From NCBI GenBank assembly GCA_902791865.1, contig CADAXK010000016.1, positions 1 through 64,000 on the forward strand: a stretch of DNA of 64,000 bases. Reading direction: 5' to 3'. The position numbers and the translations under genes are program-made. The notes beneath the pieces are model-generated. The model saw only the letters and a list, made by a program, of their open reading frames with translations. It searched no databases and was not told the DNA's origin. The DNA comes from an uncultured Bacteroidia bacterium (GTDB lineage Bacteria; Bacteroidota; Bacteroidia; Bacteroidales; ML635J-15). Below, one piece after another: positions 27,801-37,996 of the stretch (positions are counted from its first letter, which is position 1; the number at the start of each line of letters is the position of its first letter).

Positions 27801-30800
27801 ATAGTTAACGATTGTAATATAACGAGTATTACTACTCCGTATATTAGTGAGTGTTCTGGTGGAACTTTCTCGGTGAGCGGTAATATAAACTTTACCGATC
27901 CTCCTGTAGATGGTACACTGACAATTACTGATGGTAATGTGTCGCAGGTATTTACACCGCCTTTTGTTAGCCCTATCTCATATTCGCTGACTGGACTTCC
28001 TGGCAATAATCAGCAGCATACTATAACGGCTACATTCATGTCCTCGACCACCAACTGTGAGAAAATAACTTATATAGATGCACCTGATTGCCAAATTGAT
28101 TGTCCCGATGCAACAGTTGCAATGACAGGTTACTCCGAAGTCATTGGTGACAGATATTATTTCGATGCATGTCTTGGTCATGGCGTCAATATGGGGGGGA
28201 CGCAGACAGGTTACACCAATCCATCGTGGAGGTGGAGCATTAATCCTCATGGAGGTGTTCCTCCATACGTGGTAAATACACAGAATGCATCATATACACC
28301 AGGTGATGTGCAGGGCTACGATGTTTCGCTTACAGTTTCCGAAGGACAATGTTCTTCAGTGGCATACGGTAGAATCCGTGTTTCGGGTGGTCTTACAACA
28401 AACCTTACCGAATATGCCCTTGGCCAAATTTGTGTCGGCGACAGCCGTCAAATTACCATCGGCGGAAATGGTTCGGATATTGAGGTCAATTCCGAGCCAC
28501 ATACAATCGAAACTTCTCTTGGCCATTCCGAAACCACTTTTATCCCTGACGGTATAAATTGTACAACTCAGTGCTATACATCTGATGTTACATTCTACGA
28601 TTTTGACGATGGCGCTCTGGTAACAAATACAGATGCAATAAAGTATATCAGGCTAAACACAGAACATTCATTTATCGGCGATGTACAGATAAAGATTTCT
28701 TGTCCAGAGCATAATGGTGTTCGCCGTTCTGCAATAATACTTCCCGACTATTTTAGTAGTGATAATACTAGTGGCGTTTATAGTGATAATGCAATTGATC
28801 CGTATACCTATGTTTGGCCCGACAGAACAACTACTACTCGTTGGCATATAGGATCATCGTCAACTAGCTGGTATACGGGAATGTATATGTTGGGAATAGA
28901 GGAATTGTATGAAGATCAGAATGATACATATACACAAGATGGACGTACTTACTATCTGGCTTCTTTCGGTAGTGCTTCTGATGCTTATGACTTTATTGAT
29001 GATTTCCTATCGCGTTATTATTCTGGTTATGATTTTGACGTGTGGAATATTTCTTCGGGTGGTACATATTTGTATAGTGTAATAGGATACGTTGTTACAG
29101 ATAGCTATGGTGATGACCATCTGTATATTGTATGGCTTACACGTGACACTGCAACAGAGGCAAATGCATACACTTTCTCGTCGCAGGAAGCAGCAGAATA
29201 TTTCCTCGATTATGTATATGGTGGAAATGGCGTAGTTTCTTCATATCAGGAAACCAGTTCATATAGAAGAATATTCTTTGGCGAACCAGATTTCTATGAT
29301 GTTAATGAGGCATCATCCCTTTCTTCTGCACAGATATGTGACGGTAGTGATCCTCACAACCTGCCGGGTGTTGGTTATGACTATGCATGGACAAGTAGTT
29401 CGCAATATAATACTGTAGGATATGTATATGATCTGGCTAACATGGCAAATCCTTCTGATACCTATAATAATGGTTCTGATGTATCTAGAACTTTATACCA
29501 TGTATTGCCATCCAATGTAGATGCGGGAACGCAAATGTATCAGCCGTTCCAGAGTTTCTCCAACCTAATCGGATGTCCACTTAACGGAACTTGGTCAATT
29601 TCCGTGTGCGATAGCTGGGGCTTGGACAACGGGTATGTATTCGAATGGGAAATTGCTCTTTCCGAGGACTTGTTGCCTAGCAACTGGGACTACACCGTTG
29701 ATTTTGAAAGTGTTTCTACCGATTGCGGAAACATTGCTACCGAAAGTGGAAACAACCTGATAATAGCGCCGCTGACAGCAACTAACGGCGAACAGAGTTG
29801 CAATATTATCCTATCTGATAATCTTGGCTGTACAACGGAAATTCCTCTAAGATATACAGCAGTGGCTCCTACGATAACTCATGTTTCTGGTGCCGAAGAC
29901 CAGACAGTTTGCGAAGGCGTTGATTTGACAGATATTGTATATACATTGGGCGGTGTTGCTATAAGTGCAACAGCAAGCGGTTTGCCCGATGGCGTTACAA
30001 TGACCGTTTCTGGAAATACTGTTACTATATCTGGAGCTCCTACAACGCATAATACCTATAATTATACTATTACTACTGTAAGCCAAGCAGGACTTCGTTG
30101 TACGGAACAGACTGTTACTGGCCGAATAATAGTAAACGAAGGTAATATTGTTCCGACCTTTAACCAGGCCGGTCCATATTGCGAGGGAACAACAGTCTCT
30201 GCCTTGCCAACTACTTCTACGAATAACATAACAGGATCTTGGTCACCTGCAATTACAAATAGAACAAACACTTATACATTTACTCCTGATTTTGGACAGT
30301 GTGCAACAATAACCACAATGACCATAACTGTAAATCCTCAGCCAACGCTAGAGTATACTTCTGGTAGCGAAACTTTGTGTAATGGAGGTGGCTCTGCCAA
30401 TATCGTATTTACATACGGCGGAGGCGCAAACGGTGCAGCTGTTACCAACCTTCCTGAAGGAATGGAGTTCAACGTTAACACTTCTAACCATACCATAGTG
30501 ATTTCGGGTACACCGACTGTGACTTCTGGTACTTATGATTATACAGTGACTACAACAGGTGCAGTATCGCCATGTCAGAACATTTCTGTAACTCGTACAA
30601 TTACGATAAATGACCCTGCAACAATTACTCTTACTTCGGGTACTTCACCGCTAACGGTATGCGCGGGAACAGCAATAACAGATATGGTATTCACATATAC
30701 CGGTGCAACAGGAGCTACGGCAACCAACTTGCCAGCAGGTCTTACACAGAGCCAAAATACAACAGCTCACACGTTGACTATTAGCGGAACCCCGACAGCA

Positions 30801-33800
30801 GAAGGTACATTTACCGTTACAACGACGGGAGCAACAACACCTTGCCAGAATGTAAGTACTACGGCCACAGTAAATATTAGCAATCCTGCAACATTGACTC
30901 CGCTTACATCGCGAGATGCCGTATTGTGTATCGAAGTACCTTGGAACGATAATATCCAGTACTCATTCGGTGGAACAGCAACAGGTGCAACTGTAACAGA
31001 TTTGCCCGATGGTATAACAGCATCGGTATCTGGCAATGTCGTGACGATTTCGGGTTCGCCTTCTGTTAATGTCGAAGCTGGTGAATATACTTATACCATA
31101 ACTACAACGGGAGTAGAAGAACCTTGCGAAAACGTATCGCTAACTGGTACAATATCTATTTCAACAAATGCAACCCTGGTATTGTCATCTGCAAGCGGTA
31201 CCGACAATCAGAGCATTTGTTTGCCTGGAACTTTCACAAACATTGTTTACACATACGGCGGAGGAGCAACAGGAATCGATGAGTCTCAGTTGAGAGCAGG
31301 ATTACCTGCTGGTCTGGACTTTACAGTTAACACGACAGCACATACCGTAACTATTTATGGAACACCTACAGCAACAGGAACATTCCATTACACTGTGGCA
31401 ACAACAGGTATAATACCTCCTTGTAAGCCAGAAGAAAAGTATGGTACAATAACTATTAGCGAAAGCGTTGAATTGGACGTTGCTGGTAATACAACTCAGA
31501 GCTTCTGCCTCGGAACAAGCTTGAGCGATATTGTATTCACTTACGGAGGTGGAGCAACAGGACTTTCTGTTGATGGAACTTTGCCGGCAGGTGTTCAGTC
31601 GCAACTTGACAATACTGCTCATACGCTGACATTGAGCGGAACACCAACAGAAACGGGAACTTTCGATTTCTCGGTTACAACCACAGGTGCAACTGCTCCA
31701 TGTAGCAACGATGATATTGCGGTTTCGATAACAATTTACGATACCCCAGATGTTGCTATCAATGCTTCGGATGATGCAATATGCAACGGCTCATCGGTAA
31801 GCTTGTCTGCTAATCCTGCTTCATTCAGCCAGTATCGTTGGACTTGCACTACCGAAAGCGATGCAACACATACCATAACGGCAGGTATGCCAGCATCGAC
31901 AACAGCATCTTCAATCAGCGTCAGCCCGACAGTAACTCCTGGAAGTGCAGATGTGGTTTATGTCTTGAGAGTATCGGATGGAAACAACTGTGTGGCTACG
32001 GTTTCGCAGACTATCACTGTTTCTCAAACACCGACTGCAGACATTGTTAAGACCGATAATACTAAGTGTGTTGAACCATACAACGGCACAATAACAGTAA
32101 GCAATTTCGCTGGTGGCGTAGCTGGTTCTACTTATACTGTCAGCGTTACTGGTCAGGCAAACCAGACAACAACTGGTGGCGCAGTAACATTCAGTAACCT
32201 TGAAGAAGGTTCTTATACCGTAAGGATAACAAACGAAACGACATCGGCAGATTGCTACACCGAGCAGACTATTACAATTGGCAATACGCCTACAAGTCCT
32301 GAAGTTTCAATTTCGGGTTCGTTGTCGATTTGTAGCGGAACAAATACCACACTTACGGCACATCCTTCAAACGGTTTGGAAACTTACACTTATCACTGGT
32401 CGGATAACTCGGCAAGCGATGTGCTCGTAACACCGAACCTTACTGCTCAAACATCGTATTCGTTAACAGTTACAGATGCAAACGGATGTTCTGTTACAAC
32501 CTCTGTGACGGTTGAAATCGGTGATACACCAGAAATAGATGTTTCTGCAAATAACTCTTGCCTTGGCGGCAATGTAGTATTGCAGGCTCATGTATCAAAT
32601 GCTGGAACAGGATATACGGTAACATGGGCAGCTAGTCCGACTACAGGAGCTGGCTTGACCACCACCACCGGCGAGCGCATAACTGTAACACCGACAGCTG
32701 ATGATACATATACTTATACTGCAACATTGAGCGCTAACTCATGCAGTACAAGCGGAACGTTTGTAATTTCTGATGATGTTTCAGTGACTGTTTATCCTTT
32801 GCCAACGGCTGGTATTAACAACACTACGGCAGGAGGATCCAATGTTATCACTTGTACACAACAGCAAATTACAGTAACAGCAACAGGTGGAACATCGTAT
32901 GCATGGTCGAATTCAGTAAATGTTGCTGACAATACATTTGCAACAAATGGAACATATACTGTAACTGTAACCGATGCAAATGGATGTACGGCAACTGAAG
33001 ACTTTTTCGTTGATATTGATAATTCTATACCAGATATAAGCATCTCAAATAATCCTAATACAAATGAGCTCACTTGTGATGTTGATCATATAGAACTTAC
33101 CGCATCAACTACTACATTAGGAGCAACGTTGTCGTGGACAGAACCAACGTTAACAACTACCAATCCACTGACAGTAACAGCTCCGGACGTATATGTGGCA
33201 ACTGTTACGGCAGAAAATGGATGTACGGCAACTGCATCGGTTGAAATCACAAGCGATAGCAATACTCCAACAGTATCAATTACGACACCAGCAACAACAA
33301 CCTTGAATTGTACAACTACATCGATAACGCTTAATGCAACAGGAAATGGTACAATGACATGGTCACCGTCAAATGTTGCAACACTCGACAATTATCCTGC
33401 AAATGGAGACTACACAGTTACAGCTAGACTTGATAATGGATGTACTACTGAGGCAACAATACATCTGGAAAAAGATGTTGATTTGCCAGATGTAAGCATA
33501 AGTCCTGATAATCCTACATTGACTTGTGCAGAGCAGAACATAACGCTTACAGCATCGGGAACAGGAATTTCATACGCATGGTATCAGGGACCTCACGAGG
33601 CAAGCTATACAGTTCACGAACCAGCTACATACACGGTAACAGCTACAGCAGCTAATGGCTGTACGGCAAGTACATCAATGCCTGTGGGTATTGATAATGA
33701 CATTCCTGATGTACAAATCACGCCTGCTACTGGAGTTATTACTTGTGCAAATCCAACAATAGAACTTGTTGCTACTACGACAACTCTGGGCGCAACCTTG

Positions 33801-36800
33801 TCTTGGGATTCTCAAGAAGTTTCGTCAGCTAATACTTATACAGTTGTGGCAACCGCTCCTAATGGTTGTACAGCATCGGCTTCGTCAGTGATCACTAGCG
33901 ATGGTAATTTGCCACAAGTTTCAATAGAAGCACCAAGGACGGTACTCATGTGTAATTCATTGGGTGAACCTAATGATGAAATAACGCTCACTGGAAGTTC
34001 AAATGTTTCAGTAACATTCGAGTGGAATAATGAGGCAGGAACTCGTCCTGGAACAGGTGTTACTTATTCGGTAACCGAACCAGGTGTATATTATGTTTCT
34101 GCAACTTCTACAGAAAATGGTTGTGTCGCAACAGAGCAGATTGAAATACTACAGGATATTTCAACTCCTAATGTCCAAATCGGAAACAATTCGAATACGA
34201 CAGTATTGACATGTAATGGACCTTCGATTTCTGTTTCTCTTATCGATGATACAGATGCAGATATTTATCAGTGGTCTGGTGGTGAAAACTTGACAGGTAC
34301 AGGTAACGCTTTCACAGAAGCTGCTATTTATTATGTAACAGCAACTGCACCTAATGGATGTACATCTGTCGACCAGATTGAAATCACATCAGATTTCGCA
34401 ACGCCAACTGTTTCTATAACTAATAACACAGGCACAACGGTTCTTACATGTGATGTTTCTGCAATAAATGTAACAGCGGTAGGTTCAGATCGCGTAGTTT
34501 ACTATAGTTGGTCGGGTGGTTCATACACAAACCAGGCACCGAATGAACTTACAACAATAGGTACATACGTTGTTACAGCAACTGCAGATAATGGTTGTAC
34601 GGCTACTGCTGATATAGATATAACCGAAACCATGGGCAGACCGCATGTGGAGATAAATGCTCCTAATACTGATATTACATGTTCACAATCTTATCTTACA
34701 CTTACAGCTACAGGAGATGCAGTTAGCTATGCATGGTCGGGGGGCCTAGATCCTAATCAAGCTGTAAACATAGTTGAAAGTACAGGTGTTTATACTGTTA
34801 CTGCAACAGCATTAAATGGCTGTACGGCGGTAACCTCGGTAACTATTACGGAAAACCTTACACCACCTACTGTTTCGATAAGAAACGAAAGTGGATTCAA
34901 CCAGATTGATTGTAATGCAACTTCTGTTCACGCAACAGCTACAGGAACAGGTGTTTCGTATCAATGGACAGGCGGACACATAGGTGCTGAAATTGATTTG
35001 ACTGCTGCAGGTACATATTATGTGACAGCAACAGGTGTGAATGGTTGTCAAAATACTGCGTATGTTGTTATAACCGAAGATTTTACAGTACCGCAGGCAT
35101 CGATAACACCATCATATCCTGCACTTGATTGTGCTCACAGAACTGTTGACTTGACTGCCAATATAGTTGGCGGAGGTACCTATCTGTGGGATAATGGAGA
35201 TTTCTCACAATCCATAACAATATCACAGTCTGGTATTTATACTGTTACTGTTCAGGGTATTAACGGATGTGAAAATGAGGTTAGCATAGAGATTCTCGAC
35301 AACTTTACTCCTCCTGATGCAAGAATAGATAATATTACAGGAGAAGATGTTCTTACATGTAATTTGGATTCGATACATATAATTGCCCAGGGTGGATATA
35401 GTTTTGCATGGAGCAATGCTTTCTGGGGCGGTGGTCCAGAGCAGTATATAACTTCGCCAGGTTATTATAGTGTTGTCGTTACAGCTCGTAACGGATGTAC
35501 GGCTTCTGCTCAAATATATATTGATAGCAATATGGAGCCGCCTACACTTTATGATTTCGATACTCCAAATGGATTGGAATTGAATTGTGCTGAGTCGAGA
35601 GTTTCTGTAACTGCTGTTGGCAATGCCCAATCATATATGTGGTCGGGTGGAACAAACCCAGCATCGCAGACCAATACATTCGTAACTGCTGGCGAATATT
35701 ACCTTACAGCAACAGGATTCAACGGATGTATTGAAACAACATCCATAACAATTACAGATAATCACGCGACCCCACAGGTAACTATTAATAATGGTTTGGG
35801 AGATATTTACACACTCGATTGTAATAATCCTCGTATTCCAATTACATTGATAGTAAGTGGTGCTGATGGTCCGTATGAATATGCTTGGAGTAGCAACTAT
35901 ACCGGTAGCGACGATCATGGCGATTTGACCGCAGGTGGACAATATATAGTTACAGTAACCTCTGCAAACCATTGCGAGTCGACTGCAGGCATAACATTGC
36001 AGGAGAATTTCGATGCTCCAGTCGTCAATGTGGTAAGTGCTCCTGGTAGAGAACTTAACTGTGTTGTAACATCGATTGATTTGACGGCTAATGGTGTTGT
36101 TCAATCGTATTTGTGGTCAAATAATGCAACAACGGCTACTACTACTGTATATGCGGCCGATACGTATGTGGTTACAGTAACAGGTGCAAACGGTTGTGAA
36201 GGTACAGCTAGTATAACGATAACTCAGGCTCCTGAATTTGTTCCGCAAGTTACCGTTGGAACCGTATCGTGCTATGGTGGTAGCACTACTGCTTCGGTAA
36301 CAGCTGTTGGCGGTAATCCACCATACTTCTGCGAATGGAGTGATGGACAAACTGGAATGACGGCTCATAATCTTGTAGCAGGTGGATATTCGGTAACGGT
36401 TTCCGATAATGGCGGTTGCTCGGCTGTTTTGCCATGTGCGGTTGTTCAGCCTACGGAACTCGTTCCAACAATCAACGTACGCGACATTAACTGCGGTGTT
36501 TCGCAGGGCGCATTGACAGCTGCAATTATTGGTGGTACAATGCCATATCAATCGTATGTATGGTCGAATGGAGTAACGGAAATGACAAATGAAAACCTCG
36601 GAGTTGGAGCATACGGACTTACAGTAATTGATGCAAACGGATGTATGGCAAGCGCCGAAGCCCAGATTTCGATGCAGGGTATGCTTTCTGTCAATGCATC
36701 TGTTACCCAACCGATAAGTTGTAGCGGATTCAACGATGGTTCTGTCGCTGCTGTATGTCCTAATGCTGCTCAGCCAGCTGTTTATTCGTGGAGTACTGGA

Positions 36801-37868
36801 AATGTATCCCCTGAACTTTACAACCTCTTTGCTGGTGTATATATGGTTACAGTTACCGATGCTTGGGGATGTACAGGTCAGGCCGGTGTTAATCTTGTAG
36901 CACCGCAGGAAATGGATGTTCAGATTTATTCCGAAGCACCGTTGTGCCATGGTTCTAGGGATGGTAGTATTGTAGTGTCGGCATTTGGAGGTATGGCGCC
37001 ATACGAATATTTCTGGAGCAACTCTACCAACGAAAACGAAATTTCGGGTATTGGCATGGGTACTTACTCAGTAACAATTTCTGATGCTGCTGGATGTTCT
37101 GTCGCTAGAACAATAACACTTGATGCTCCTGAGGCTATAAATGTTGATATAACTGTAAGTGAAATTAAGTGTAATGGCGATAAGAATGGTCGTATCGAAG
37201 TAGCTGCCGAAGGTGGTGTCCTTCCATATCGTTACATGATCGAAGGTTTAGTTGAACAGTCTACCGTAAGCGTATTCAATAATTTGAGTGCTGGTTATTA
37301 TATGTTGCATGTAATTGATAACAACAATTGTGATGTAACTGAACCAGTACTTGTATCGCAGCCCGATGCGATAGAAATGAATATTGTTCCCGAAGATCCA
37401 TTCTGTAGGAATAGCCGTACAGGTAAGATTATGGTTAATGTTGTTGGCGGTGTTGAGCCGTATTTGTATAACTTGAACAACAGCAGGTCTGATGTTTCTT
37501 ACCTGCAGAACATTCCTGCAGGAGAGTATGTTGTTAGTGTGGTTGATGGAAATCAATGCAAGTCTGCCGACATGACGGTTGTCTTGACAGATGTAGATGT
37601 TGACTGCTTGCGTATTCCTAATGTATTCACTCCTAATGGAGATGGTGTAAACGATACATGGGAAATCGTCAACATAGAAATGTTCCCAGCTGCCGAGGTT
37701 CGTATATTCAACCGTTGGGGTCAGCAGTTGTTCTCGTCAAAGGGCTATGCCGAGCCGTGGGATGGAAGCTATAGAGGACATTTCGTTCCGGCTGGAACAT
37801 ATATGTATGTAATCGACCTGTTCAATGATGAAGAACCATACAAGGGTGCAGTAACTATAGTTTATTAA
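24876..37868 (+). CDS. Giant T9SS surface protein with SprB repeats and gliding-associated C-terminal domain
   Basis: 4330 residues. The signal peptide covers 1-37; Met13 is a possible alternative start. Domains by eye: anchor-J-like (39-188), CUB (198-329), Big2-like Ig domains (331-419 and 611-699), a unit at 779-969 like those in gliding proteins (NPTWWYLRISQSGPIEMEI, DVDFACWGPF), a proprotein-convertase P-like domain (about 1232-1605) with a Tyr/Asp-rich insertion, six PKD-like repeats (1665-2289), further Ig-like units, fifteen 72-80-residue Cys-containing Ig-like repeats (2641-3787), six SprB repeats (3788-4244) and the type B gliding-motility C-terminal domain (4244-4330, NVFTPNGDGVND.. 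to ..YKGAVTIVY). SprB-like proteins are moved on the surface during gliding; whether this organism glides is unknown. Type B domains normally need a SprF/PorP-like partner, and none is nearby. Confidence 0.93.
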   Translation: MKNIYHIFINKVMPIRILWAVLTFVCCITWNGKVYGQQALPYSYGFENNDLSAAGWTLNNCVSGSVINTDSHHDGSYGFYFYYTTNPPQYLISPRLTGTDNGVHVEFYYKNPNAGFAESFCIGYSTSNNATNMNNYTWESEVTIPGGSNAWNLYSTDFPAGTKYVAFKLTSNDKYKFYVDDFSFTVPETQPVDPPVSCTQSIILDHNLSQAIACGTTYCFYDSGGEDGNYAISETYTATFTADGNIIINFSSFTTESSSSCFNWDYITIYDGGTDGTVLVTGQTGCSTRTLNLGTNYTATSGTMTVVWNSDSSTPAAGWAATITADCDACTQPSGNFSLSQNPVNITQSGSFNISNYLTNTLTPSGTLSYQTSNPGVATVDASGRVSAVSTGTTTIKITYTPSNSDYCEKELNLVVNVTDGCLVVGTGSSTTSYTPIYTYYESYYSYSQQLYLASEIIAAGGAAGDITSISFQYYGYYSSTWRNLTETSTIYMGTTSSSTLGAWQEVSQVYQGTITYTYNQNSYTWVTIDLNGSFSWDGVSNIVVAFNNTTLPILSAGSYDCNFYGTSISSMTRYYNVTGGPVTLGSGNYPSSAAGTAASVRPNIKFCIDTDCTPRTLTFNNSNVNIASCTGTTTQNPVISAGSSSGSITWSSSNPSVATVSQSGVVTAHSAGTAVITARINSAGGYCSAAGSYTVTVGSSHRLTYNTTAACTGTASAAPASVTGTSATVTSTEPTCSSLPIFLGWNTASNGTGTQYLAGTTIDLGCADVTLYARYTDEPQEITGSPDCESAMAFCASNDNSGYDLIVESQSNPTSTSGLCQYYTRNPTWWYLRISQSGPIEMEIASSCGDVDFACWGPFTDPTCDIQNDLTDDAANGYYYYSNEEDHVSNTTTEPTPHSATSSPLCNVTTLAQPCGNLVDYGTSTSDTEYLQIAPAQEGQIYVVAIGNWRNCDGTISFTQTNINDPNAGRSDCTIVNDCNITSITTPYISECSGGTFSVSGNINFTDPPVDGTLTITDGNVSQVFTPPFVSPISYSLTGLPGNNQQHTITATFMSSTTNCEKITYIDAPDCQIDCPDATVAMTGYSEVIGDRYYFDACLGHGVNMGGTQTGYTNPSWRWSINPHGGVPPYVVNTQNASYTPGDVQGYDVSLTVSEGQCSSVAYGRIRVSGGLTTNLTEYALGQICVGDSRQITIGGNGSDIEVNSEPHTIETSLGHSETTFIPDGINCTTQCYTSDVTFYDFDDGALVTNTDAIKYIRLNTEHSFIGDVQIKISCPEHNGVRRSAIILPDYFSSDNTSGVYSDNAIDPYTYVWPDRTTTTRWHIGSSSTSWYTGMYMLGIEELYEDQNDTYTQDGRTYYLASFGSASDAYDFIDDFLSRYYSGYDFDVWNISSGGTYLYSVIGYVVTDSYGDDHLYIVWLTRDTATEANAYTFSSQEAAEYFLDYVYGGNGVVSSYQETSSYRRIFFGEPDFYDVNEASSLSSAQICDGSDPHNLPGVGYDYAWTSSSQYNTVGYVYDLANMANPSDTYNNGSDVSRTLYHVLPSNVDAGTQMYQPFQSFSNLIGCPLNGTWSISVCDSWGLDNGYVFEWEIALSEDLLPSNWDYTVDFESVSTDCGNIATESGNNLIIAPLTATNGEQSCNIILSDNLGCTTEIPLRYTAVAPTITHVSGAEDQTVCEGVDLTDIVYTLGGVAISATASGLPDGVTMTVSGNTVTISGAPTTHNTYNYTITTVSQAGLRCTEQTVTGRIIVNEGNIVPTFNQAGPYCEGTTVSALPTTSTNNITGSWSPAITNRTNTYTFTPDFGQCATITTMTITVNPQPTLEYTSGSETLCNGGGSANIVFTYGGGANGAAVTNLPEGMEFNVNTSNHTIVISGTPTVTSGTYDYTVTTTGAVSPCQNISVTRTITINDPATITLTSGTSPLTVCAGTAITDMVFTYTGATGATATNLPAGLTQSQNTTAHTLTISGTPTAEGTFTVTTTGATTPCQNVSTTATVNISNPATLTPLTSRDAVLCIEVPWNDNIQYSFGGTATGATVTDLPDGITASVSGNVVTISGSPSVNVEAGEYTYTITTTGVEEPCENVSLTGTISISTNATLVLSSASGTDNQSICLPGTFTNIVYTYGGGATGIDESQLRAGLPAGLDFTVNTTAHTVTIYGTPTATGTFHYTVATTGIIPPCKPEEKYGTITISESVELDVAGNTTQSFCLGTSLSDIVFTYGGGATGLSVDGTLPAGVQSQLDNTAHTLTLSGTPTETGTFDFSVTTTGATAPCSNDDIAVSITIYDTPDVAINASDDAICNGSSVSLSANPASFSQYRWTCTTESDATHTITAGMPASTTASSISVSPTVTPGSADVVYVLRVSDGNNCVATVSQTITVSQTPTADIVKTDNTKCVEPYNGTITVSNFAGGVAGSTYTVSVTGQANQTTTGGAVTFSNLEEGSYTVRITNETTSADCYTEQTITIGNTPTSPEVSISGSLSICSGTNTTLTAHPSNGLETYTYHWSDNSASDVLVTPNLTAQTSYSLTVTDANGCSVTTSVTVEIGDTPEIDVSANNSCLGGNVVLQAHVSNAGTGYTVTWAASPTTGAGLTTTTGERITVTPTADDTYTYTATLSANSCSTSGTFVISDDVSVTVYPLPTAGINNTTAGGSNVITCTQQQITVTATGGTSYAWSNSVNVADNTFATNGTYTVTVTDANGCTATEDFFVDIDNSIPDISISNNPNTNELTCDVDHIELTASTTTLGATLSWTEPTLTTTNPLTVTAPDVYVATVTAENGCTATASVEITSDSNTPTVSITTPATTTLNCTTTSITLNATGNGTMTWSPSNVATLDNYPANGDYTVTARLDNGCTTEATIHLEKDVDLPDVSISPDNPTLTCAEQNITLTASGTGISYAWYQGPHEASYTVHEPATYTVTATAANGCTASTSMPVGIDNDIPDVQITPATGVITCANPTIELVATTTTLGATLSWDSQEVSSANTYTVVATAPNGCTASASSVITSDGNLPQVSIEAPRTVLMCNSLGEPNDEITLTGSSNVSVTFEWNNEAGTRPGTGVTYSVTEPGVYYVSATSTENGCVATEQIEILQDISTPNVQIGNNSNTTVLTCNGPSISVSLIDDTDADIYQWSGGENLTGTGNAFTEAAIYYVTATAPNGCTSVDQIEITSDFATPTVSITNNTGTTVLTCDVSAINVTAVGSDRVVYYSWSGGSYTNQAPNELTTIGTYVVTATADNGCTATADIDITETMGRPHVEINAPNTDITCSQSYLTLTATGDAVSYAWSGGLDPNQAVNIVESTGVYTVTATALNGCTAVTSVTITENLTPPTVSIRNESGFNQIDCNATSVHATATGTGVSYQWTGGHIGAEIDLTAAGTYYVTATGVNGCQNTAYVVITEDFTVPQASITPSYPALDCAHRTVDLTANIVGGGTYLWDNGDFSQSITISQSGIYTVTVQGINGCENEVSIEILDNFTPPDARIDNITGEDVLTCNLDSIHIIAQGGYSFAWSNAFWGGGPEQYITSPGYYSVVVTARNGCTASAQIYIDSNMEPPTLYDFDTPNGLELNCAESRVSVTAVGNAQSYMWSGGTNPASQTNTFVTAGEYYLTATGFNGCIETTSITITDNHATPQVTINNGLGDIYTLDCNNPRIPITLIVSGADGPYEYAWSSNYTGSDDHGDLTAGGQYIVTVTSANHCESTAGITLQENFDAPVVNVVSAPGRELNCVVTSIDLTANGVVQSYLWSNNATTATTTVYAADTYVVTVTGANGCEGTASITITQAPEFVPQVTVGTVSCYGGSTTASVTAVGGNPPYFCEWSDGQTGMTAHNLVAGGYSVTVSDNGGCSAVLPCAVVQPTELVPTINVRDINCGVSQGALTAAIIGGTMPYQSYVWSNGVTEMTNENLGVGAYGLTVIDANGCMASAEAQISMQGMLSVNASVTQPISCSGFNDGSVAAVCPNAAQPAVYSWSTGNVSPELYNLFAGVYMVTVTDAWGCTGQAGVNLVAPQEMDVQIYSEAPLCHGSRDGSIVVSAFGGMAPYEYFWSNSTNENEISGIGMGTYSVTISDAAGCSVARTITLDAPEAINVDITVSEIKCNGDKNGRIEVAAEGGVLPYRYMIEGLVEQSTVSVFNNLSAGYYMLHVIDNNNCDVTEPVLVSQPDAIEMNIVPEDPFCRNSRTGKIMVNVVGGVEPYLYNLNNSRSDVSYLQNIPAGEYVVSVVDGNQCKSADMTVVLTDVDVDCLRIPNVFTPNGDGVNDTWEIVNIEMFPAAEVRIFNRWGQQLFSSKGYAEPWDGSYRGHFVPAGTYMYVIDLFNDEEPYKGAVTIVY
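32797..36235 (+). repeat. Fifteen tandem Ig-like repeats with paired cysteines
   Basis: Fifteen consecutive 72-80-residue units share the pattern PxVSITN.., LTCxxxxIxLTATG.., SYxWSGG, GTYxVTATAxNGCTATxxVxIT. Each unit has one Cys in the early LTC motif and one in the late NGC motif, which suggests one disulfide per unit. The repeats are diverged in DNA sequence. Confidence 0.85.
36236..37605 (+). repeat. Six SprB repeats
   Basis: Six units of about 75 residues match the SprB repeat pattern: xVSCxGxxxGSxxVxxxGGxxPYxYxWSNG, then NLxAGxYxVTVxDxNGC. They sit directly before the type B sorting domain, as in known SprB-like proteins. Confidence 0.85.
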
Positions 37869-37892
37869 AAATATACTCTACTCTCATTCTTT

Positions 37893-37927
37893 AAAGGGCG
37901 GACTCTCAGTTCGCCTTTTATTTTTTT
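37893..37927 (+). terminator. Terminator of the second giant gene
   Basis: GGCGGAC (37897-37903) pairs with GTTCGCC (37909-37915) with one G-T pair and a 5-nt loop. A/T extensions flank it and a long T-run follows. It lies 24 nt after the stop codon. Confidence 0.8.
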
Positions 37928-37960
37928 ACACTTCGGTCATTTTTTGTCGCAACTTTTTTG

Positions 37961-37968
37961 TAGGTTTG
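37961..37968 (+). promoter_or_regulatory. -7 promoter box of the WYL regulator gene
   Basis: TAGGTTTG matches TAnnTTTG. TTTG at 37943-37946 is too close (14 nt) to be a good -33 element. The expected transcript starts near 37975, so the TTG at 37979 would lie only about 4 nt inside it; the ATG at 37997 is preferred. Confidence 0.5.
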
Positions 37969-37996
37969 CAAGTACAAATTGAAATGTAAATGCAAA

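Noticed and set aside
36117..36950. 277-residue minus-strand open frame
   Set aside because: Antisense to the repeats of the second giant gene; its Cys/Tyr/Arg/Ser-rich translation is a shadow of those repeats.
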